Below are positions 25,301-40,308 of a stretch of DNA of 64,000 nt, one piece after another. How positions within the stretch are numbered: the first letter of the stretch is position 1; each line of letters starts with the position of its first letter. Under the pieces are notes generated by a model, which saw nothing but the letters and a program-made list of their open reading frames with translations, was not told the DNA's origin and did no database searches. Source of the DNA: Anthonomus grandis grandis (Eukaryota > Arthropoda > Insecta > Coleoptera > Curculionidae); contig NC_065564.1 of the NCBI RefSeq assembly GCF_022605725.1, positions 10,828,698-10,892,697 on the forward strand, in the 5' to 3' direction. The position numbers were made by a program, and so were the translations under genes.

Positions 25301-28300
25301 ATTATATTTGAATAATTGATAACCGTAATAGTGAGATATGACTATTTTCTTAAAACACAATACATCAAACTAATTTTAAAAATCATTTAGGGATTATCAA
25401 ATTATATCTGAAAATTAAATCGGAACAATCGTTAACGCTATTAGTTATTATATTTTCTTAATTCTTGTTGTGTTCAAACCGTAAAAAACATCATTTGGCT
25501 ATCTTCTATGTGCAAAATAGTAAATTTAAATTATATTCGAATAATAAATAACAGTAATAGAGTGAGATATAATTATTTTATTAAAAAATAATTCATAAGA
25601 AAAATTTTAAAAATAATTTACAGTACATCAAATGAACCTCAAAAATTAATTTGGAATCAAATCGGACAATGCTATAATGATTAGTCGTTCTATTTTCTTT
25701 ATCCTGGTTATGTCCAAAACACAAAAAGGATCATTTGAGTCATCTTGTATAACCTAAATAATAATTTTAAATTATATTTGAATAATAGATAACCGTAAAT
25801 GAGTGAGATATGACTATTTTATTTTAACACAATACATCAAAATATTTTTAAAAATCATTTAGGGTTAATCAAATTATATCTAAAAATTAAATTAAAATTA
25901 AATCGGAACAATCGTTAACGCTATTAGTTGTTATATTTTCTTAATTCTTGTTGTGTTCAAACCGTAAAAAACATCATTTGGCCATCTTGTATGTGCAAAA
26001 TAGTAAATTTAAATTATATTCGAATAATAGATAACAGTAATAGAGTGAGATATAATTATTTTATTAAAAAACAATTCATAAGAAAAATTTTAAAAATAAT
26101 TTACAGTACATCAAATGAACTTCAAAAATTAAATTGGAATCAAATCGGACAATGCTATAATGATTAATCGTTCTATTTTCTTAACCCTGGTTATGTCCAA
26201 AACCTAAAAAGGATCATTTGAGTTATCTTGTATAACCTAAATATTATTTTAAAATATATGTGAATAATTGATGACCGTAATAGTAAGATATGACTATTTT
26301 TTTAAAACACAATACATCAAACTAATTTTAAAAATCATTTAGGGATTATCAAATTATATCTAAAAATTAAATTAAAATTAAATCGGAACAATCGCCAACG
26401 CTATTAGTTATTATATTTTCTTAATTCTTGTTGTGTTCAAACCGTAAAAACATCATTTGGCTATCTTGTATATGCGAAATAGTAAATTTAATTTATATTC
26501 GAATAATAGATAACACTAATAGTGTGAAATATGCTCATTTTTTTAAAAAATAATTCAACAGAAAAATTTTAAAAATAATTTACAGTACATCAAATGAACC
26601 TCAAAAATTAATTTGGAATCAAATCGGACAATGCTATAATGATTAGTCGTTCTATTTTCTTTATCCTGGTTATGTCCAAAACACAAAAAGGATCATTTGA
26701 GTCATCTTGTATAACCTAAATAATAATTTTAAATTATATTTGAATAATAGATAACCGTAAATGAGTGAGATATGACTATTTTATTTTAACACAATACATC
26801 AAAATATTTTTAAAAATCATTTAGGGTTAATCAAATTATATCTAAAAATTAAATTAAAATTAAATCGGAACAATCGTTAACGCTATTAGTTGTTATATTT
26901 TCTTAATTCTTGTTGTGTTCAAACCGTAAAAAACATCATTTGGCCATCTTGTATGTGCAAAATAGTAAATTTAAATTATATTTGAATAATAGGTAACAGT
27001 AATAGAGTGAGATATAATTATTTTATTAAAAAACAATTCATAAGAAAAATTTTAAAAATAATTTACAGTACATCAAATGAACTTCAAAAATTAAATTGGA
27101 ATCAAATCGGACAATGCTATAATGATTAATCGTTCTATTTTCTTAACCCTGGTTATGTCCAAAACTTAAAAAGGATCATTTGAGTCATCTTGTATAACGT
27201 AAATATTAATTTTAAATTATATTTGAATAATTGATAACCGTAATAGTGAGATATGACTATTTTCTTAAAACACAATACATCAAACTAATTTTAAAAATCA
27301 TTTAGGGATTATCAAATTAAATCGGAACAATCGTTAACGCTATTAGTTATTATATTTTCTTAAATCTTGTTGTGTTCAAACCGTAAAAAACATCATTTGG
27401 CTATCTTCTATGTGCAAAATAGTAAATTTAAATTATATTCGAATAATAAATAACAGTAATAGAGTGAGATATAATTATTTTATTAAAAAATAATTCATAA
27501 GAAAAATTTTAAAAATAATTTACAGTACATCAAATGAACTTCAAAAATTAAATTGGAATCAAATCGGACAATGCTATAATGATTAATCGTTCTATTTTCT
27601 TTACCCTGGTTATGTCCAAAACACAAAAAGGATCATTTGAGTCATCTTGTATAACCTAAATAATAATTTTAAATTATATTTGAATAATAGATAACCGTAA
27701 ATGAGTGAGATATGACTATTTTATTTTAACACAATACATCAAAATATTTTTAAAAATCATTTAGGGTTAATCAAATTATATCTAAAAATTAAATTAAAAT
27801 TAAATCGGAACAATCGTTAACGTTATTAGTTATTATATTTTCTTAATTCTTGTTGTGTTCAAACCGTAAAAAACATCATTTGGCTATTTTGTATATGCGA
27901 ACTAGTAAATTTAAATTATATTCGAATAATAGATAACAGTAATAGAGTGAGATATAATTATTTTATTAAAAAACAATTCATAAGAAAAATTTTAAAAATA
28001 ATTTACAGTACATCAAATGAACTTCAAAAATTAAATTGGAATCAAATCGGACAATACTATAATGATTAATCGGTCTATTTTCTTAACCCTGGTTATGTCC
28101 AAAACTTAAAAAGGATCATTTGAGTCATCTTGTATAACGTAAATATTAATTTTAAATTATATTTGAATAATTGATAACCGTAATAGTGAGATATGACTAT
28201 TTTCTTAAAACACAATACATCAAACTAATTTTAAAAATCATTTAGGGATTATCAAATTATATCTGAAAATTAAATCGGAACAATCGTTAACGCTATTAGT

Positions 28301-31300
28301 TATTATATTTTCTTAATTCTTGTTGTGTTCAAACCGTAAAAAACATCATTTGGCTATCTTCTATGTGCAAAATAGTAAATTTAAATTATATTCGAATAAT
28401 AAATAACAGTAATAGAGTGAGATATAATTATTTTATTAAAAAATAATTCATAAGAAAAATTTTAAAAATAATTTACAGTACATCAAATGAACTTCAAAAA
28501 TTAAATTGGAATCAAATCGGACAATGCTATAATGATTAATCGTTCTATTTTCTTTACCCTGGTTATGTCCAAAACACAAAAAGGATCATTTGAGTCATCT
28601 TGTATAACCTAAATAATAATTTTAAATTATATTTGAATAATAGATAACCGTAAATGAGTGAGATATGACTATTTTATTTTAACACAATACATCAAAATAT
28701 TTTTAAAAATCATTTAGGGTTAATCAAATTATATCTAAAAATTAAATTAAAATTAAATCGGAACAATCGTTAACGCTATTAGTTGTTATATTTTCTTAAT
28801 TCTTGTTGTGTTCAAACCGTAAAAAACATCATTTGGCCATCTTGTATGTGCAAAATAGTAAATTTAAATTATATTCGAATAATATATAACAGTAATAGAG
28901 TGAGATATAATTATTTTATTAAAAAACAATTCATAAGAAAAATTTTTAAAATAATTTACAGTACATCAAATGAACCTCAGAAATTAAATTGGAATCAAAT
29001 CGGACAATGCTATAATGATTAATTGTTCTATTTTCTTTATCCTGGTTATGTCCAAAACACAAAAAGGATCATTTGAGTCATCTTGTATAACCTAAATAAT
29101 AATTTTAAATTATATTTGAATAATAGATAACCGTAAATGAGTGAGATATGACTATTTTATTTTAACACAATACATCAAAATATTTTTAAAAATCATTTAG
29201 GGTTAATCAAATTATATCTAAAAATTAAATTAAAATTAAATCGGAACAATCGTTAACGCTATTAGTTATTATATTTTCTTAATTCTTGTTGTGTTCAAAC
29301 CGTAAAAAACATCATTTGGCTATCTTCTATGTGCAAAATAGTAAATTTAAATATATTCGAATAATAGATAACAGTAATAGAGTGAGATATAATTATTTTA
29401 TTAAAAAACAATTCATAAGAAAAATTTTAAAAATAATTTACAGTACATCAAATGAACCTCAAAAATTAATTTGGAATCAAATCGGACAATGCTATAATGA
29501 TTAATCGTTCTATTTTCTTAACCCTGGTTATGTCCAAAACTTAAAAAGGATCATTTGAGTCATCTTGTATAAGCTAAATATTAATTTTAAAATAAATTTG
29601 AATAATAGATAACCGTAAATGCGTGAAATATGACTATTTTATTTAAACACAATACATCAAAATATTTTAAAAAATCATTTAGGGTTAATCAAATTATATC
29701 TAAAAATTAAATTAAAATTAAATCGGAACAATCGTTAACGCTATTAGTTGTTATATTTTCTTAATTCTTGTTGTGTTCAAACTGTAAAAAACATCATTTG
29801 GCCATCTTGTATGTGCAAAATAGTAAATTTAAATTATATTCGAATAATAGATAACAGTTATAGAGTGAGATATAATTTTTTTTATTAAAAAACAATTCAT
29901 AAGAAAAATTTTAAAAATAATTTACAGTACATCAAATGAACTTCAAAAATTAAATTGGAATCAAATCGGACAATGCTATAATGATTAATCGTTCTATTTT
30001 CTTAACCCTGGTTATGTCCAAAACACAAAAAGGATCATTTGAGTCATCTTGTATAACCTAAGTAATAATTTTAAATTATATTTGAATAATAGATAACCGT
30101 AAATGAGTGAGATATGACTATTTTATTTTAACACAATACATCAAAATATTTTTAAAAATCATTTAGGGTTAATCAAATCATATCTAAAAATTAAATTAAA
30201 ATTAAATCGGAACAATCGTTAACGCTATTAGTTATTATATTTTCTTAATTCTTGTTGTGTTCAAATCGTAAAAAACATCATTTGGCTATCTTCTATGTGC
30301 AAAATAGTAAATTTAAATTATATTCGAATAATAGATAACAGTAATAGAGTGAGATATAATTATTTTATTAAAAAACAATTCATAAGAAAAATTTTAAAAA
30401 TAATTTACAGTACATCAAATGAACTTCAAAAATTAAATTGGAATCAAATCGGAAAATGCTATAATGATTAGTCGTTCTATTTTCTTTATCCTGGTTATGT
30501 CCAAAACACAAAAAGGATCATTTGAGTCATCTTGTATAACCTAAATAATAATTTTAAATTATATTTGAATAATAGATAACCGTAAATGAGTGAGATATGA
30601 CTATTTTATTTTAACACAATACATCAAAATATTTTTAAAAATCATTTAGGGTTAATCAAATTATATCTAAAAATTAAATTAAAATTAAATCGGAACAATC
30701 GTTAACGCTATTAGTTGTTATATTTTCTTAATTCTTGTTGTGTTCAAACCGTAAAAAACATCATTTGGCCATCTTGTATGTGCAAAATAGTAAATTTAAA
30801 TTATATTTGAATAATAGGTAACAGTAATAGAGTGAGATATAATTATTTTATTAAAAAACAATTCATAAGAAAAATTTTAAAAATAATTTACAGTACATCA
30901 AATGAACTTCAAAAATTAAATTGGAATCAAATCGGACAATGCTATAATGATTAATCGTTCTATTTTCTTAACCCTGGTTATGTCCAAAACTTAAAAAGGA
31001 TCATTTGAGTCATCTTGTATAACGTAAATATTAATTTTAAATTATATTTGAATAATTGATAACCGTAATAGTGAGATATGACTATTTTCTTAAAACACAA
31101 TACATCAAACTAATTTTAAAAATCATTTAGGGATTATCAAATTATATCTGAAAATTAAATCGGAACAATCGTTAACGCTATTAGTTATTATATTTTCTTA
31201 ATTCTTGTTGTGTTCAAACCGTAAAAAACATCATTTGGCTATCTTCTATGTGCAAAATAGTAAATTTAAATTATATTCGAATAATAAATAACAGTAATAG

Positions 31301-33997
31301 AGTGAGATATAATTATTTTATTAAAAAATAATTCATAAGAAAAATTTTAAAAATAATTTACAGTACATCAAATGAACCTCAAAAATTAATTTGGAATCAA
31401 ATCGGACAATGCTATAATGATTAGTCGTTCTATTTTCTTTATCCTGGTTATGTCCAAAACACAAAAAGGATCATTTGAGTCATCTTGTATAACCTAAATA
31501 ATAATTTTAAATTATATTTGAATAATAGATAACCGTAAATGAGTGAGATATGACTATTTTATTTTAACACAATACATCAAAATATTTTTAAAAATCATTT
31601 AGGGTTAATCAAATTATATCTAAAAATTAAATTAAAATTAAATCGGAACAATCGTTAACGCTATTAGTTGTTATATTTTCTTAATTCTTGTTGTGTTCAA
31701 ACCGTAAAAAACATCATTTGGCCATCTTGTATGTGCAAAATAGTAAATTTAAATTATATTCGAATAATAGATAACAGTAATAGAGTGAGATATAATTATT
31801 TTATTAAAAAACAATTCATAAGAAAAATTTTAAAAATAATTTACAGTACATCAAATGAACTTCAAAAATTAAATTGGAATCAAATCGGACAATGCTATAA
31901 TGATTAATCGTTCTATTTTCTTAACCCTGGTTATGTCCAAAACCTAAAAAGGATCATTTGAGTTATCTTGTATAACCTAAATATTATTTTAAAATATATG
32001 TGAATAATTGATGACCGTAATAGTAAGATATGACTATTTTTTTAAAACACAATACATCAAACTAATTTTAAAAATCATTTAGGGATTATCAAATTATATC
32101 TAAAAATTAAATTAAAATTAAATCGGAACAATCGCCAACGCTATTAGTTATTATATTTTCTTAATTCTTGTTGTGTTCAAACCGTAAAAACATCATTTGG
32201 CTATCTTGTATATGCGAAATAGTAAATTTAATTTATATTCGAATAATAGATAACACTAATAGTGTGAAATATGCTCATTTTTTTAAAAAATAATTCAACA
32301 GAAAAATTTTAAAAATAATTTACAGTACATCAAATGAACCTCAAAAATTAATTTGGAATCAAATCGGACAATGCTATAATGATTAGTCGTTCTATTTTCT
32401 TTATCCTGGTTATGTCCAAAACACAAAAAGGATCATTTGAGTCATCTTGTATAACCTAAATAATAATTTTAAATTATATTTGAATAATAGATAACCGTAA
32501 ATGAGTGAGATATGACTATTTTATTTTAACACAATACATCAAAATATTTTTAAAAATCATTTAGGGTTAATCAAATTATATCTAAAAATTAAATTAAAAT
32601 TAAATCGGAACAATCGTTAACGCTATTAGTTGTTATATTTTCTTAATTCTTGTTGTGTTCAAACCGTAAAAAACATCATTTGGCCATCTTGTATGTGCAA
32701 AATAGTAAATTTAAATTATATTTGAATAATAGGTAACAGTAATAGAGTGAGATATAATTATTTTATTAAAAAACAATTCATAAGAAAAATTTTAAAAATA
32801 ATTTACAGTACATCAAATGAACTTCAAAAATTAAATTGGAATCAAATCGGACAATGCTATAATGATTAATCGTTCTATTTTCTTAACCCTGGTTATGTCC
32901 AAAACTTAAAAAGGATCATTTGAGTCATCTTGTATAACGTAAATATTAATTTTAAATTATATTTGAATAATTGATAACCGTAATAGTGAGATATGACTAT
33001 TTTCTTAAAACACAATACATCAAACTAATTTTAAAAATCATTTAGGGATTATCAAATTAAATCGGAACAATCGTTAACGCTATTAGTTATTATATTTTCT
33101 TAAATCTTGTTGTGTTCAAACCGTAAAAAACATCATTTGGCTATCTTCTATGTGCAAAATAGTAAATTTAAATTATATTCGAATAATAAATAACAGTAAT
33201 AGAGTGAGATATAATTATTTTATTAAAAAATAATTCATAAGAAAAATTTTAAAAATAATTTACAGTACATCAAATGAACTTCAAAAATTAAATTGGAATC
33301 AAATCGGACAATGCTATAATGATTAATCGTTCTATTTTCTTTACCCTGGTTATGTCCAAAACACAAAAAGGATCATTTGAGTCATCTTGTATAACCTAAA
33401 TAATAATTTTAAATTATATTTGAATAATAGATAACCGTAAATGAGTGAGATATGACTATTTTATTTTAACACAATACATCAAAATATTTTTAAAAATCAT
33501 TTAGGGTTAATCAAATTATATCTAAAAATTAAATTAAAATTAAATCGGAACAATCGTTAACGTTATTAGTTATTATATTTTCTTAATTCTTGTTGTGTTC
33601 AAACCGTAAAAAACATCATTTGGCTATTTTGTATATGCGAACTAGTAAATTTAAATTATATTCGAATAATAGATAACAGTAATAGAGTGAGATATAATTA
33701 TTTTATTAAAAAACAATTCATAAGAAAAATTTTAAAAATAATTTACAGTACATCAAATGAACTTCAAAAATTAAATTGGAATCAAATCGGACAATACTAT
33801 AATGATTAATCGGTCTATTTTCTTAACCCTGGTTATGTCCAAAACTTAAAAAGGATCATTTGAGTCATCTTGTATAACGTAAATATTAATTTTAAATTAT
33901 ATTTGAATAATTGATAACCGTAATAGTGAGATATGACTATTTTCTTAAAACACAATACATCAAACTAATTTTAAAAATCATTTAGGGATTATCAAAT
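22336..33997. repeat. Tandem segmental duplication, 5,740-bp unit (12 dimers)
   Basis: 22,336-28,257 recurs at 28,076-33,997 with offset 5,740. Markers shared include AAATTTAAATATATTCG (a 1-bp loss, at about 23,607 and 29,347), AACAGTTATAGAG (24,113 and 29,853), TTTGAATAATAGGTAACAG (25,066 and 30,806) and TTTCTTAAATCTTG (27,355 and 33,095). No difference noticed. Left edge: TTAATCGTTCTA faces TTAATCGGTCTA. Right edge: AAATTATATCTGAAAATT faces AAATTAAATCGG. The unit spans the 24,562 junction of the 13,413-bp duplication, so it arose after it. Confidence 0.88.
24562..28257. repeat. Copy of 11,149-14,844 (offset 13,413)
   Basis: Begins where the sequence downstream of 24,562 becomes identical to that after 11,149, including the rare TCGGAAAATGCTATAATG (11,297 and 24,710) and GATTAGTCG. 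Offset 13,413 is 28 dimers. It ends where AAATTATATCTGAAAATT faces AAATTAAATCGG at 14,840. It reads as the surviving start of a tandem second copy of the 13.4-kb unit, interrupted by the later 5,740-bp duplication and continued from about 33,998. Confidence 0.83.
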
Positions 33998-34768
33998 TAA
34001 ATCGGAACAATCGTTAACGCTATTAGTTATTATATTTTCTTAAATCTTGTTGTGTTCAAACCGTAAAAAACATCATTTGGCTATCTTCTATGTGCAAAAT
34101 AGTAAATTTAAATTATATTCGAATAATAAATAACAGTAATAGAGTGAGATATAATTATTTTATTAAAAAATAATTCATAAGAAAAATTTTAAAAATAATT
34201 TACAGTACATCAAATGAACTTCAAAAATTAAATTGGAATCAAATCGGACAATGCTATAATGATTAATCGTTCTATTTTCTTTACCCTGGTTATGTCCAAA
34301 ACACAAAAAGGATCATTTGAGTCATCTTGTATAACCTAAATAATAATTTTAAATTATATTTGAATAATAGATAACCGTAAATGAGTGAGATATGACTATT
34401 TTATTTTAACACAATACATCAAAATATTTTTAAAAATCATTTAGGGTTAATCAAATTATATCTAAAAATTAAATTAAAATTAAATCGGAACAATCGTTAA
34501 CGTTATTAGTTATTATATTTTCTTAATTCTTGTTGTGTTCAAACCGTAAAAAACATCATTTGGCTATTTTGTATATGCGAACTAGTAAATTTAAATTATA
34601 TTCGAATAATAGATAACAGTAATAGAGTGAGATATAATTATTTTATTAAAAAACAATTCATAAGAAAAATTTTAAAAATAATTTACAGTACATCAAATGA
34701 ACTTCAAAAATTAAATTGGAATCAAATCGGACAATACTATAATGATTAATCGGTCTATTTTCTTAACC

Positions 34769-34997
34769 CTGGTTATGTCCAAAACTTAAAAAGGATCATT
34801 TCAGTCATCTTGTATAACCTAAATATATATTTGAATAATAGATAACAGTAATAGAGTGAGATATAATTATTTTATTAAAAAACAATTCATAAGAAAAATT
34901 TTAAAAATAATTTACAGTACATCAAATGAACTTCAAAAATTAAATTGGAATCAAATCGGACAATGCTATAATGATTAATCGTTCTACTTTCTTAACC
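34769..34997 (+). repeat. 229-bp hybrid M1/M2 monomer
   Basis: The copy of 15,616-15,844 within the second 13.5-kb block, with the same CCTAAATATATATTTG to AGTAATAGAGTGAG switch. Confidence 0.84.
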
Positions 34998-35467
34998 CTG
35001 GTTATGTCCAAAACTTAAAAAGGATCATTTGAGTCATCTTGTATAACGTAAATATTAATTTTAAATTATATTTGAATAATTGATAACCGTAATAGTGAGA
35101 TATGACTATTTTCTTAAAACACAATACATCAAACTAATTTTAAAAATCATTTAGGGATTATCAAATTATATCTGAAAATTAAATCGGAACAATCGTTAAC
35201 GCTATTAGTTATTATATTTTCTTAATTCTTGTTGTGTTCAAACCGTAAAAAACATCATTTGGCTATTTTGTATATGCGAAATAGTAAATTTAAATTATAT
35301 TCGAATAATAGATAACAGTAATAGAGTGAGATATAATTATTTTATTAAAAAACAATTCATAAGAAAAATTTTAAAAATAATTTACAGTACATCAAATGAA
35401 CTTCAAAAATTAAATTGGAATCAAATCGGACAATGCTATAATGATTAATCGTTCTATTTTCTTAACC

Positions 35468-36177
35468 CTGGTTATGTCCAAAACCTAAAAAGGATCATTT
35501 GAGTCATCTTGTATAATCTAAATATTAATTTTAAAATAAATTTGAATCATAGATAACCGTAGTTGAGTATTTTTTTGAAACACAATACATCAAAATATTA
35601 TAAAAAATTATTTAGGGTTAAACAAATTATATCTAAAAACTAAATTGAAATCATATCGGAACAATAGCTATAGGTAATAGTAATCGATTTTCTTTATTCT
35701 GGTTATGTCCAAAACTTAAAAAGGATCATTTGAGTTATCTTGTATAACCTAAATATTATTTTAAAATATATGTGAATAATTGATGACCGTAATAGTAAGA
35801 TATGACTATTTTTTTAAAACATAATACATCAAACTAATTTTAAAAATCATTTAGGGATTATCAAATTATATCTAAAAATTAAATTAAAATTAAATCGGAA
35901 CAATCGCCAACGCTATTAGTTATTATATTTTCTTAATTCTTGTTGTGTTCAAACCGTAAAAACATCATTTGGCTATCTTGTATATGCGAAATAGTAAATT
36001 TAATTTATATTCGAATAATAGATAACACTAATAGTGTGAAATATGCTCATTTTTTTAAAAAATAATTCAACAGAAAAATTTTAAAAATAATTTACAGTAC
36101 ATCAAATGAACCTCAAAAATTAATTTGGAATCAAATCGGACAATGCTATAATGATTAGTCGTTCTATTTTCTTTATC
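35468..36177 (+). repeat. Trimer unit M1d-M1c-M2c (710 bp)
   Basis: Copy of 16,315-17,024 at offset 19,153. It shares the private AAAACATAATACATC in M1c (16,671 and 35,824). Confidence 0.85.
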
Positions 36178-38338
36178 CTGGTTATGTCCAAAACACAAAA
36201 AGGATCATTTGAGTCATCTTGTATAACCTAAATAATAATTTTAAATTATATTTGAATAATAGATAACCGTAAATGAGTGAGATATGACTATTTTATTTTA
36301 ACACAATACATCAAAATATTTTTAAAAATCATTTAGGGTTAATCAAATTATATCTAAAAATTAAATTAAAATTAAATCGGAACAGTCGTTAACGCTATTA
36401 GTTGTTATATTTTCTTAATTCTTGTTGTGTTCAAACCGTAAAAAACATCATTTGGCCATCTTGTATGTGCAAAATAGTAAATTTAAATTATATTTGAATA
36501 ATAGATAACAGTAATAGAGTGAGATATAATTATTTTATTAAAAAACAATTCATAAGAAAAATTTTAAAAATAATTTACAGTACATCAAATGAACTTCAAA
36601 AATTAATTTGGAATCAAATCGGACAATGCTATAATGATTAATCGTTCTATTTTCTTAACCCTGGTTATGTCCAAAACTTAAAAAGGATCATTTGAGTCAT
36701 CTTGTATAACGTAAATATTAATTTTAAATTATATTTGAATAATTGATAACCGTAATAGTGAGATATGACTATTTTCTTAAAACACAATACATCAAACTAA
36801 TTTTAAAAATCATTTAGGGATTATCAAATTATATCTGAAAATTAAATCGGAACAATCGTTAACGCTATTAGTTATTATATTTTCTTAATTCTTGTTGTGT
36901 TCAAACCGTAAAAAACATCATTTGGCTATCTTCTATGTGCAAAATAGTAAATTTAAATTATATTCGAATAATAAATAACAGTAATAGAGTGAGATATAAT
37001 TATTTTATTAAAAAATAATTCATAAGAAAAATTTTAAAAATAATTTACAGTACATCAAATGAACTTCAAAAATTAAATTGGAATCAAATCGGACAATGCT
37101 ATAATGATTAATCGTTCTATTTTCTTTACCCTGGTTATGTCCAAAACACAAAAAGGATCATTTGAGTCATCTTGTATAACCTAAATAATAATTTTAAATT
37201 ATATTTGAATAATAGATAACCGTAAATGAGTGAGATATGACTATTTTATTTTAACACAATACATCAAAATATTTTTAAAAATCATTTAGGGTTAATCAAA
37301 TTATATCTAAAAATTAAATTAAAATTAAATCGGAACAATCGTTAACGCTATTAGTTGTTATATTTTCTTAATTCTTGTTGTGTTCAAACCGTAAAAAACA
37401 TCATTTGGCCATCTTGTATGTGCAAAATAGTAAATTTAAATTATATTCGAATAATATATAACAGTAATAGAGTGAGATATAATTATTTTATTAAAAAACA
37501 ATTCATAAGAAAAATTTTTAAAATAATTTACAGTACATCAAATGAACCTCAGAAATTAAATTGGAATCAAATCGGACAATGCTATAATGATTAATTGTTC
37601 TATTTTCTTTATCCTGGTTATGTCCAAAACACAAAAAGGATCATTTGAGTCATCTTGTATAACCTAAATAATAATTTTAAATTATATTTGAATAATAGAT
37701 AACCGTAAATGAGTGAGATATGACTATTTTATTTTAACACAATACATCAAAATATTTTTAAAAATCATTTAGGGTTAATCAAATTATATCTAAAAATTAA
37801 ATTAAAATTAAATCGGAACAATCGTTAACGCTATTAGTTATTATATTTTCTTAATTCTTGTTGTGTTCAAACCGTAAAAAACATCATTTGGCTATCTTCT
37901 ATGTGCAAAATAGTAAATTTAAATTATATTCGAATAATAGATAACAGTAATAGAGTGAGATATAATTATTTTATTAAAAAACAATTCATAAGAAAAATTT
38001 TAAAAATAATTTACAGTACATCAAATGAACTTCAAAAATTAAATTGGAATCAAATCGGACAATGCTATAATGATTAATCGTTCTATTTTCTTAACCCTGG
38101 TTATGTCCAAAACTTAAAAAGGATCATTTGAGTCATCTTGTATAACGTAAATATTAATTTTAAATTATATTTGAATAATTGATAACCGTAATAGTGAGAT
38201 ATGACTTTTTATTTTGAAACACAATACATCAAACTAATTTTAAAAATCATTTAGGGTTAATCAAATTATATCTAAAAATTGAAATAAAATTAAATCGGAA
38301 CAATCGCCAACGCTATTAGTTATTATATTTTCTTAATT

Positions 38339-38577
38339 GTTGTTGTGTTCAAACCGTAAAAACATCCTTTGGCTATCTTGTATATGAGAAATAGTAAATT
38401 TAATTTATATTCGAATAATAGTTAACAGTAATAGAGTGAGATATAATTATTTTATTAAAAAACAATTCATAAGAAAAATTTTAAAAATAATTTACAGTAC
38501 ATCAAATGAACTTCAAAAATTAAATTGGAATCAAATCGGAAAATGCTATAATGATTAATCGTTCTATTTTCTTAACC
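38339..38577 (+). repeat. Chimeric M2 monomer (copy)
   Basis: Copy of 19,186-19,424, with the same TAGTTAACAG at the switch. The block re-used at 47,322 starts at this switch point. Confidence 0.74.
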
Positions 38578-38794
38578 CTGGTTATGTCCAAAACTTAAAA
38601 AGGATCATTTGAGTCATCTTGTATAACGTAAATATTAATTTTAAATTATATTTGAATAATTGATAACCGTAATAGTGAGATATGACTATTTTCTTAAAAC
38701 ACAATACATCAAACTAATTTTAAAAATCATTTAGGGATTATCAAATTAAATCGGAACAATCGTTAACGCTATTAGTTATTATATTTTCTTAATT

Positions 38795-39126
38795 CTTGTT
38801 GTGTTCAAACCGTAAAAAACATCATTTGGCTATCTTCTATGTGCAAAATAGTAAATTTAAATTATATTCGAATAATAAATAACAGTAATAGAGTGAGATA
38901 TAATTATTTTATTAAAAAATAATTCATAAGAAAAATTTTAAAAATAATTTACAGTACATCAAATGAACTTCAAAAATTAAATTGTATTGATATAATTATT
39001 TTATTAAAAAATAATTCATAAGAAAAATTTTAAAAATAATTAACAGTACATCAAATGAACTTCAAAAATTAAATTGGAATCAAATCGGACAATGCTATAA
39101 TGATTAATCGTTCTATTTTCTTTACC
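38795..39126 (+). repeat. Enlarged M2 (332 bp) with 92-bp partial tandem duplication
   Basis: Copy of 19,642-19,973, with the same TATT filler at the junction. The private substitution giving AATTAACAG lies inside the second 92-bp copy. Confidence 0.86.
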
Positions 39127-39609
39127 CTGGTTATGTCCAAAACACAAAAAGGATCATTTGAGTCATCTTGTATAACCTAAATAATAATTTTAAATTATAT
39201 TTGAATAATAGATAACCGTAAATGAGTGAGATATGACTATTTTATTTTAACACAATACATCAAAATATTTTTAAAAATCATTTAGGGTTAATCAAATTAT
39301 ATCTAAAAATTAAATTAAAATTAAATCGGAACAATCGTTAACGTTATTAGTTATTATATTTTCTTAATTCTTGTTGTGTTCAAACCGTAAAAAACATCAT
39401 TTGGCTATTTTGTATATGCGAAATAGTAAATTTAAATTATATTCGAATAATAGATAACAGTAATAGAGTGAGATATAATTATTTTATTAAAAAACAATTC
39501 ATAAGAAAAATTTTAAAAATAATTTACAGTACATCAAATGAACTTCAAAAATTAAATTGGAATCAAATCGGACAATACTATAATGATTAATCGGTCTATT
39601 TTCTTAACC

Positions 39610-39838
39610 CTGGTTATGTCCAAAACTTAAAAAGGATCATTTCAGTCATCTTGTATAACCTAAATATATATTTGAATAATAGATAACAGTAATAGAGTGA
39701 GATATAATTATTTTATTAAAAAACAATTCATAAGAAAAATTTTAAAAATAATTTACAGTACATCAAATGAACTTCAAAAATTAAATTGGAATCAAATCGG
39801 ACAATGCTATAATGATTAATCGTTCTACTTTCTTAACC
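39610..39838 (+). repeat. 229-bp hybrid M1/M2 monomer
   Basis: Copy of 20,457-20,685 at offset 19,153; again recopied at 48,508-48,736. Confidence 0.83.
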
Positions 39839-40308
39839 CTGGTTATGTCCAAAACTTAAAAAGGATCATTTGAGTCATCTTGTATAACGTAAATATTAAT
39901 TTTAAATTATATTTGAATAATTGATAACCGTAATAGTGAGATATGACTATTTTCTTAAAACACAATACATCAAACTAATTTTAAAAATCATTTAGGGATT
40001 ATCAAATTATATCTGAAAATTAAATCGGAACAATCGTTAACGCTATTAGTTATTATATTTTCTTAATTCTTGTTGTGTAAAAACAGTAAAAAACATCATT
40101 TAGCTATTTTGTATATGCGAAATAGTAAATTTAAATTATATTCGAATAATAGATAACAGTAATAGAGTGAGATATAATTATTTTATTAAAAAACAATTCA
40201 TAAGAAAAATTTTAAAAATAATTTACAGTACATCAAATGAACTTCAAAAATTAAATTGGAATCAAATCGGACAATGCTATAATGATTAATCGTTCTATTT
40301 TCTTAACC

